Assembly (NCBI GenBank): GCA_963711725.1
Contig: CAVQFO010000022.1
Location: forward strand, 62,001 to 126,000
Origin: CAVQFO01 sp963711725
Lineage (GTDB): Bacteria > Pseudomonadota > Gammaproteobacteria > Nitrococcales > Aquisalimonadaceae
Length of the DNA stretch: 64,000 nucleotides
Direction of reading: 5' to 3'
Both the position numbers and the translations under genes were made by a program. A model generated the notes under the pieces. It saw only the letters and a list, made by a program, of their open reading frames with translations, made no database searches and had not been told where the DNA came from. Below, in pieces: positions 59,355 to 64,000 of this stretch (within the stretch, counting starts at the first letter, position 1; every line of letters starts with the position of its first letter).

Positions 59355-60749
59355 GTGGCTGAATTGCTGTCAAGCCAGTCTCTGGTCCCCGTGGCGTTTT
59401 GGGGCTTTCTGTTTGTCTACGGAGGCGTGATGTACGCCCTCTCGCCCCGGGCGACCACCGTGGGCACGTTCTTCGGCGGCGCGGATGCCGAGGGCCGGCC
59501 CATATCCCAGTGGTGGCTAACGGCAAGCATTTTCATCAGTTGGATCTTTGCCAAGTCCGTGACCAACGCCGCCAACCTGGGTGCTACCTACGGGATCGTG
59601 GGAGGCCTGGCCTACGCCGCGTATTGGTTTTCGATCCCGGTGGCGGGGCTGGTGATCTACGATATCCGCCGCCGGTCCGGGGCCAAGGGCATGGTGCCGT
59701 TCCTGATCGGCAAGTACGGCCGGGGCGCCGCGGCTGCCTTTACCTTGGCGATTCTGATCCGCCTTTACAACGAGGTCTGGAGCAATACTGCCGTGGTGGG
59801 CGGCTATTTCGGCGACCCGGGCAGCTGGCAGTTCGCCTCCGCGGCCGTGTTGTTCACCTTGATGACCCTGGGTTACAGCCTCAAGGGAGGCTTGCGCAGC
59901 TCGATTATCACCGATGCCCTCCAGGCCGGTATTTTCGTCTTCTTCCTGTTGATGGTGGTGTTCACGGTATTCCCGGCCCACGGCGTGGGAACCCTGCTGA
60001 GCACCGGCAGCTTCCACCTGGGCTCCGGGGTGGATCTGCTTCTGGTGGCCGGCCTGCAGATCGTGAGCTATCCCTTCCACGACCCGGTACTCACCGATCG
60101 CGGGTTCATCAACGACGAGCGCGCGATGTTGCGATCGTTCGTCATCGCCGGCTTGTTGGGTTTCGTCTGCATCCTCTTGTTCAGCTTGGTGGGTGTGCAC
60201 GCGCGGCTGGAAGGCATCCCGGCGGCGGGCAACGCGCCGGCCGCGGTGGGCAAGGCGCTGGGCGTTGTGACCTTCTTCTTCATGAGCGTGATCATGATCA
60301 GTTCGGCCGGTTCCACCCTGGATTCGACGTTCAGTTCCTTGTCCCGCACCTTTGCCGTGGATCTTCCCATCCTGCGGGGTGGCGGCGGTGGCGCGACCAT
60401 TCGCAAGGGCATGTGGGTGATGATTGTGTTCGCCGTCCTGGGCAATCTGCCCATGCTGGCGGGCACCGATATCCTAAAGGCCACCACCGTTAGCGGCACC
60501 ATGGTCATGGGCCTGGCACCGGTGTTTCTGTTTCATCGGTGGGTGCGGCGCTCTCCCTGGAGCTTTCATCTGAGCTTCTGGGGCGGAATGGCGCTGGGCC
60601 TGGTGTACGCGCTGCACCTGATTCCGTCCGGCTGGGCCATCGGCGGCGGCCGCTACGGCTTGCTCCTGGCGGTCAATCTTTACGGCCTGCTGCTGTGCAC
60701 GGCCCTGTTCTGGCTACCTGTGCTGGCAACGCGCCGGGCGGCTTCATGA
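59355..60749 (+). CDS. Sodium:solute symporter family transporter
   Basis: A 464-residue transporter with about twelve to thirteen helices in the SSS family. FISWIFAKSVTNAANLGATYG, YSLKGGLRSSIITDALQAGI and MSVIMISSAGSTLDSTFSSL are the sodium- and substrate-site regions. It is short for the family and lacks a kinase tail. The GTG start at 59355 follows AAAGGA. Its stop overlaps the metallophosphoesterase start (ATGA), which suggests a shared task. The substrate is unknown. Confidence 0.87.
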   Translation: MAELLSSQSLVPVAFWGFLFVYGGVMYALSPRATTVGTFFGGADAEGRPISQWWLTASIFISWIFAKSVTNAANLGATYGIVGGLAYAAYWFSIPVAGLVIYDIRRRSGAKGMVPFLIGKYGRGAAAAFTLAILIRLYNEVWSNTAVVGGYFGDPGSWQFASAAVLFTLMTLGYSLKGGLRSSIITDALQAGIFVFFLLMVVFTVFPAHGVGTLLSTGSFHLGSGVDLLLVAGLQIVSYPFHDPVLTDRGFINDERAMLRSFVIAGLLGFVCILLFSLVGVHARLEGIPAAGNAPAAVGKALGVVTFFFMSVIMISSAGSTLDSTFSSLSRTFAVDLPILRGGGGGATIRKGMWVMIVFAVLGNLPMLAGTDILKATTVSGTMVMGLAPVFLFHRWVRRSPWSFHLSFWGGMALGLVYALHLIPSGWAIGGGRYGLLLAVNLYGLLLCTALFWLPVLATRRAAS

Positions 60750-61744
60750 GGGTCACGGACCCGGGCCGGAGCTGCCCGTTATCCTATCGTTACCGCCCCG
60801 AGGATATCGCGGCGGCGCCGCCCGCGGCCGTGGATACGACCTATGTGATCGGCGGCCTCTACGGCAACCCCGAGGCGCTGGCGGAAATCCTGGCGATGAA
60901 GGCCCGTGAGGAGGCTGCGGGCGGCCGGGTCACTCTGGTCTTCAACGGCGACTTCAACTGGTTCAATGCCCGGGGCGAGGAATTCCACGCGATCAACCGG
61001 GAGGTGCTCAAGCATCTCGCCAGCCAGGGCAACGTGGAGGCGGAATTGGCCGAATCCAGCGGCGCCGGTTGCGGCTGCGGTTATCCGGACTATGTGGATC
61101 AGGGCACGGTGGAGCGCTCCAACCGAATCATGGCGAGCCTGCAAGCCCGGGCCGCAGCGGCGCCGGATTTGCGCGACGCCTTGGGCGAGTTGCCCCGGTT
61201 CCTGGTTCTCACGGTCGGCGGGCTGCGTGTGGGGGTGATTCACGGCGATCCGGAATCCCTGGCCGGCTGGGGCTTGGCGGTGGAAGCCGTGACCGGCAGC
61301 GGTTCGGGAGAGGGGACGGGCGAGGCGACGATCCGGTCCTGGTTTCGCCGCGCCGGCGTGGATGTGTTCGCCTGCTCTCATACCTGCCTGCCGTTCGCAC
61401 GCCTGTTTGCGAGGGACCAAGGGGCGGCGCTGGTCATTAACAACGGGTCGGCGGGCATGCCCAATTTCGCCGGCGATCCGCGCGGTTTGATCACCAGGCT
61501 GTCGGACCGCCCACCGCCGGCCGGTCTTTCGCTGTACGGTACCCGGCTGCGCGGCGTGTACTGCGATGCGGTCGCGGTGGACTTCGACCATCAGCGTTGG
61601 AGGTCGCGTTTTCTGGAGATCTGGCCGGCGGGATCGCCGGCGCACCACTCCTACTGGGCCCGTATTTGCGACGGCCCCGGTTTTTCCCTGGACCAGGCTC
61701 GGGAAGGTCTTGCCTCCGGTGAGGCGGCATCGCATTCAGATTGA
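60746..61744 (+). CDS. Calcineurin-like metallophosphoesterase family protein
   Basis: A 332-residue protein with the metallophosphoesterase pattern: VIGGLYGNPEALAEIL, LVFNGDFNWFN, VGVIHGDPESL and VINNGSAGMPNF. Some metal positions differ from the standard GDxHG/GNHE motifs (GDFNWF in place of GDxxDRG), so activity is not certain. Cysteine clusters GAGCGCGY and FACSHTCLPFARLF are unusual additions. Translation is coupled to the symporter gene by ATGA. A terminator follows at 61794. Confidence 0.78.
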   Translation: MRVTDPGRSCPLSYRYRPEDIAAAPPAAVDTTYVIGGLYGNPEALAEILAMKAREEAAGGRVTLVFNGDFNWFNARGEEFHAINREVLKHLASQGNVEAELAESSGAGCGCGYPDYVDQGTVERSNRIMASLQARAAAAPDLRDALGELPRFLVLTVGGLRVGVIHGDPESLAGWGLAVEAVTGSGSGEGTGEATIRSWFRRAGVDVFACSHTCLPFARLFARDQGAALVINNGSAGMPNFAGDPRGLITRLSDRPPPAGLSLYGTRLRGVYCDAVAVDFDHQRWRSRFLEIWPAGSPAHHSYWARICDGPGFSLDQAREGLASGEAASHSD

Positions 61745-61793
61745 TGAGATGCCGCATGGGTTTGTCTTATACTGACGGAAGTTGTTGATTCAA

Positions 61794-61825
61794 CAGCCCG
61801 CCCTCAATTGGAGCGGGCTGATTTT
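61794..61825 (+). terminator. Rho-independent terminator
   Basis: CAGCCCGC (61794-61801) pairs with GCGGGCTG (61813-61820) and is followed by ATTTTT. It ends the symporter-phosphoesterase operon. Confidence 0.85.
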
Positions 61826-61863
61826 TCGCTGGGGCTTCTCTTGGGTTTGTAGACCAGCAGATC

Positions 61864-62589
61864 ATGCGTGTCGGATCGTCCATACCTCGTCCTTTGCGCG
61901 CGCCCGCCAGCGCGGCGTCGCGGCGTGCTCGCGGTCCGGCCGCGGTCGAACCCGTTAGTGAAAAAAGCGCCAACACCGCGGACCGGCGGAACCGGCCTTC
62001 GTCGAAACCCGAGGGGTCGGCGGGCAACCCGAACCTCACCTCCGAAGAACTCCGCGTCATTCAGAAGCTACGCGCGCGGGATCAGGAGGTCCGTGCCCAC
62101 GAGGCCGCCCACCAGTCCGCCGGCGGCGCGTACGCTTCGGCGCCGAGCTTCCAGTATGAGACCGGACCGGACGGCCAGCGCTATGCCGTGGGCGGTGAGG
62201 TGCAGATCGATACCTCGCCGGTGGCAGGCGACCCCGGTGCGACGCTGCGCAAAGAGCAGGCCATCGCTCACGCCGCCCTGGCGCCCGCCCATCCGTCGGC
62301 CCAGGATCATGCGGTGGCGCAGCAGGCCGAGGCCGCGGCCGCACAGGCCCGTATCGAGTTGCTGCTCAAGCGGAGTTCCGTGGAGGGAGCCGAGGGTCCG
62401 GCGCCCAAGGGAAGCCGCGAGGTGAAGGGTGAATACCTGGCGGCGAGCGCATCGGAGGGCCCGTCGCGAGCGGACGCCGGTTCGCGCCGGAACCGGGAGT
62501 CGACGGCCATTCAGGCGCTGAAGACCGTCCAGGGCATGGGCGCGGCCGAGCTGATTCGGCTCGGTGGGCGCCTGGATATCCACGCCTGA
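61864..62589 (+). CDS. Putative metalloprotease, SprA/CJM1_0395-related family
   Basis: A 241-residue protein. A disordered, Arg, Pro and Ala rich first 60 residues precede the family block ELRVIQKLRARDQEVRAHEA, which contains HEAAH (HExxH zinc motif), then YETGPDGQRYAVGGEVQIDT and DPGATLRKEQAIAHAALAPA. The C-terminus is low complexity. Family members are called putative metalloproteases, but proteolysis is unproven. There is no signal peptide. It is transcribed after a terminator, so it has its own promoter. Confidence 0.82.
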   Translation: MRVGSSIPRPLRAPASAASRRARGPAAVEPVSEKSANTADRRNRPSSKPEGSAGNPNLTSEELRVIQKLRARDQEVRAHEAAHQSAGGAYASAPSFQYETGPDGQRYAVGGEVQIDTSPVAGDPGATLRKEQAIAHAALAPAHPSAQDHAVAQQAEAAAAQARIELLLKRSSVEGAEGPAPKGSREVKGEYLAASASEGPSRADAGSRRNRESTAIQALKTVQGMGAAELIRLGGRLDIHA

Positions 62590-62670
62590 TGCCTGCCCGG
62601 CGGCGGGTGCGTTGAGCCGGCGGGTCGGGGCCTGCGATAATGCGGCCTCCTTCGGACGACGAGATAACGA

Positions 62671-63765
62671 ATGACCCCCTGGGAACGTTACCAGGCGGAT
62701 CTGAAGCGCGATGACTTTGCGCCGGATTCCGCCCAGGAAGCCGCCGTGCGTGAATTGCAGGCCGTCTACGATGCGCTGATCGCCGATCCGCCCGAGGCGG
62801 GGCTGTGGGAGCGGTTGTCCGCGCGTCTGCGCCCGCGGCCCAAGGAGCCGGTGCGCGGCCTCTACTTCTGGGGTGGGGTGGGGCGTGGCAAGACCTATCT
62901 GGTGGACACTTTCTTCGACTGTCTGCCCTTTGCCGAAAAGCGGCGCATGCATTTCCACCGGTTCATGCAGTCGGTCCATCACCAGCTCAAGCGCCTGCAG
63001 GACCAGCAGGACCCCCTGAGCATTATCGGACGCGATTTCGCCCGGCAAAGCCGCGTGTTGTGCTTCGACGAGTTCTTCGTCTCGGATATCGCCGATGCCA
63101 TGATTCTCGGTGGTCTGCTCAAGGCGCTGTTCGAAAACGGCGTGACTCTGATCGCCACCTCCAACATCCCGCCGGACAAGCTCTACAGGGATGGCCTCCA
63201 GCGCGCCCGCTTCCTGCCCGCCATCGAGCTCATCAAACGGCACACCAAGACGATGAACGTGGATGGCGGCGTGGATTATCGCCTGCGCTATCTGGAAAAG
63301 GCGGAAATCTTCCATGTGCCGCTGGACGAGGCGGGTGAACAGGCCCTGGCCGAGGATTTCGGGCATCTGGCGGAAGGGCCGGCGGAGGCCGATACGGAGG
63401 TGGAGGTGGAAGGTCGCCGTATACCGGTCCGGCGCATGGCCGACGGCGTGGTGTGGTTCGACTTCGAGGCCCTCTGCGACGGGCCCCGGGGGCAGGCCGA
63501 CTACATCGAGATCGCCCGCACCTTCCACAGCGTGATCCTCTCGGGGGTACCGGTGCTCGACGCCGACCACGAAAACCAGGCGCGACGGTTCATCAGCATG
63601 GTGGACGAGTTCTACGACCACAACGTCAAGCTGATCTGCACGGCCGAAGCCGAACCCGCCGCCTTGTATCGGGGTGAACGGTTGGTGTTCGAGTTCGACC
63701 GCACCATCAGTCGCCTGCAGGAAATGCGGTCCCACGAATACCTGGGCTCCGAGCACAAACCGTAG
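62671..63765 (+). CDS. zapE: Cell division protein ZapE (AFG1-like ATPase)
   Basis: A 364-residue AAA ATPase. Walker A is GLYFWGGVGRGKTYLVD and Walker B is VLCFDEFFVSDIADAM. LLIATSNIPPD-type sensor I (TLIATSNIPPDKLYRDGLQR) and FLPAIELIKRH follow, as in ZapE and yeast Afg1. ZapE acts at the Z ring late in division, especially under stress. Length and motifs are normal. It is followed by a perfect palindromic repeat. Confidence 0.93.
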   Translation: MTPWERYQADLKRDDFAPDSAQEAAVRELQAVYDALIADPPEAGLWERLSARLRPRPKEPVRGLYFWGGVGRGKTYLVDTFFDCLPFAEKRRMHFHRFMQSVHHQLKRLQDQQDPLSIIGRDFARQSRVLCFDEFFVSDIADAMILGGLLKALFENGVTLIATSNIPPDKLYRDGLQRARFLPAIELIKRHTKTMNVDGGVDYRLRYLEKAEIFHVPLDEAGEQALAEDFGHLAEGPAEADTEVEVEGRRIPVRRMADGVVWFDFEALCDGPRGQADYIEIARTFHSVILSGVPVLDADHENQARRFISMVDEFYDHNVKLICTAEAEPAALYRGERLVFEFDRTISRLQEMRSHEYLGSEHKP

Positions 63766-63803
63766 TTCACCGCTGGCGTTCGCTCTACTCATCCGTCGCC
63801 CCC

Positions 63804-63870
63804 GTCATTCCCGCGAAAGCGGGAATCCAATCGGCCCAAAGGCATGGATTCCCGCTTTCGCGGGAATGAC
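63804..63870. repeat. 26-bp perfect inverted repeat
   Basis: GTCATTCCCGCGAAAGCGGG... (63804-63829) is the exact reverse complement of 63845-63870, around a 15-base loop. Each arm is itself a small hairpin. A diverged copy lies at 35405-35471. It probably also ends the zapE transcript. Confidence 0.85.
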
Positions 63871-63968
63871 GGATAAAGACCGTCGGATGGTTGGGGGGCT
63901 CGAAACCCATCGATGATCGGGCTCCCGTGTCGGCACCTCTGCCTCGGCCCTGTCGCCACCGCGGCGTC

Positions 63969-63977
63969 TGCTATAGT
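63969..63977 (+). promoter_or_regulatory. Extended -10 promoter for a gene beyond the window
   Basis: TGCTATAGT matches the extended -10 consensus with one mismatch, 23 bases before the window end. The gene it would drive is not in view. Confidence 0.45.
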
Positions 63978-64000
63978 GGCGGAACTTCGAAGAGCCGGGG

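Overview
The window comes from a high-GC (by eye, mid-60s percent) chromosome of a gammaproteobacterium. The evidence is the fabA-fabB pair for anaerobic unsaturated fatty acid synthesis, a bioBFHCD operon beside comF, the HAD-rppH-ptsP neighbourhood, YcgN, MtfA, ZapE, DusB and DjlA, and a cytochrome aa3 cluster ordered almost as in Pseudomonas. A Chromatiales/Ectothiorhodospiraceae-like lineage fits, but that is a guess. No tRNA, rRNA, CRISPR array, prophage or transposase gene was found. It is mostly core chromosome peppered with short palindromic repeats.

Layout. 1-9.2 kb: end of a sterol-desaturase-like gene, an orphan periplasmic binding protein, a PAS-GGDEF-EAL phosphodiesterase, the valine-degradation pair mmsAB with a divergent AraC regulator, and lrgAB. 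9.2-14.7 kb: a HAD phosphatase, rppH, ptsP (nitrogen-branch enzyme I) and a GAF-HD-GYP gene. ptsP and the HD-GYP gene each carry one extra base, and rppH lacks its expected stop. 15.3-21 kb: comF and the biotin operon, whose bioB-bioF and bioF-bioH junctions are made of palindromic elements. 21-29 kb: a complete aa3 oxidase module (DUF2244, coxB, coxA, small membrane protein, coxC, DUF2909, surf1, thioredoxin-like factor, ctaA, ctaB) without ctaG or sco. 29-42 kb: fabAB, prfC, yajQ, a TraB-family protein, mtfA, usp, djlA, dusB and a sodium:alanine symporter.

42-64 kb: a hydroxyacid dehydrogenase behind a DnaA-box cluster, a bufferin-type RiPP operon (cysteine-rich precursor, DUF692 modifying enzyme, DUF2063 partner), several small enzymes and zinc or STAS-like proteins, a phasin, a PilZ protein, sohB, a peroxiredoxin, a response regulator-CheC-diguanylate cyclase trio, acuI, ilvD, a sodium:solute symporter overlapping a metallophosphoesterase, a HExxH protein and zapE.

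Two themes recur. Cyclic-di-GMP signalling appears five times (EAL, HD-GYP, GGDEF, PilZ, YajQ). Non-coding palindromic repeats fill most long gaps. Three genes (ptsP, HD-GYP, bufC) are each broken by exactly one extra base, which looks more like consensus-sequence error than decay because both sides of each break stay well conserved.
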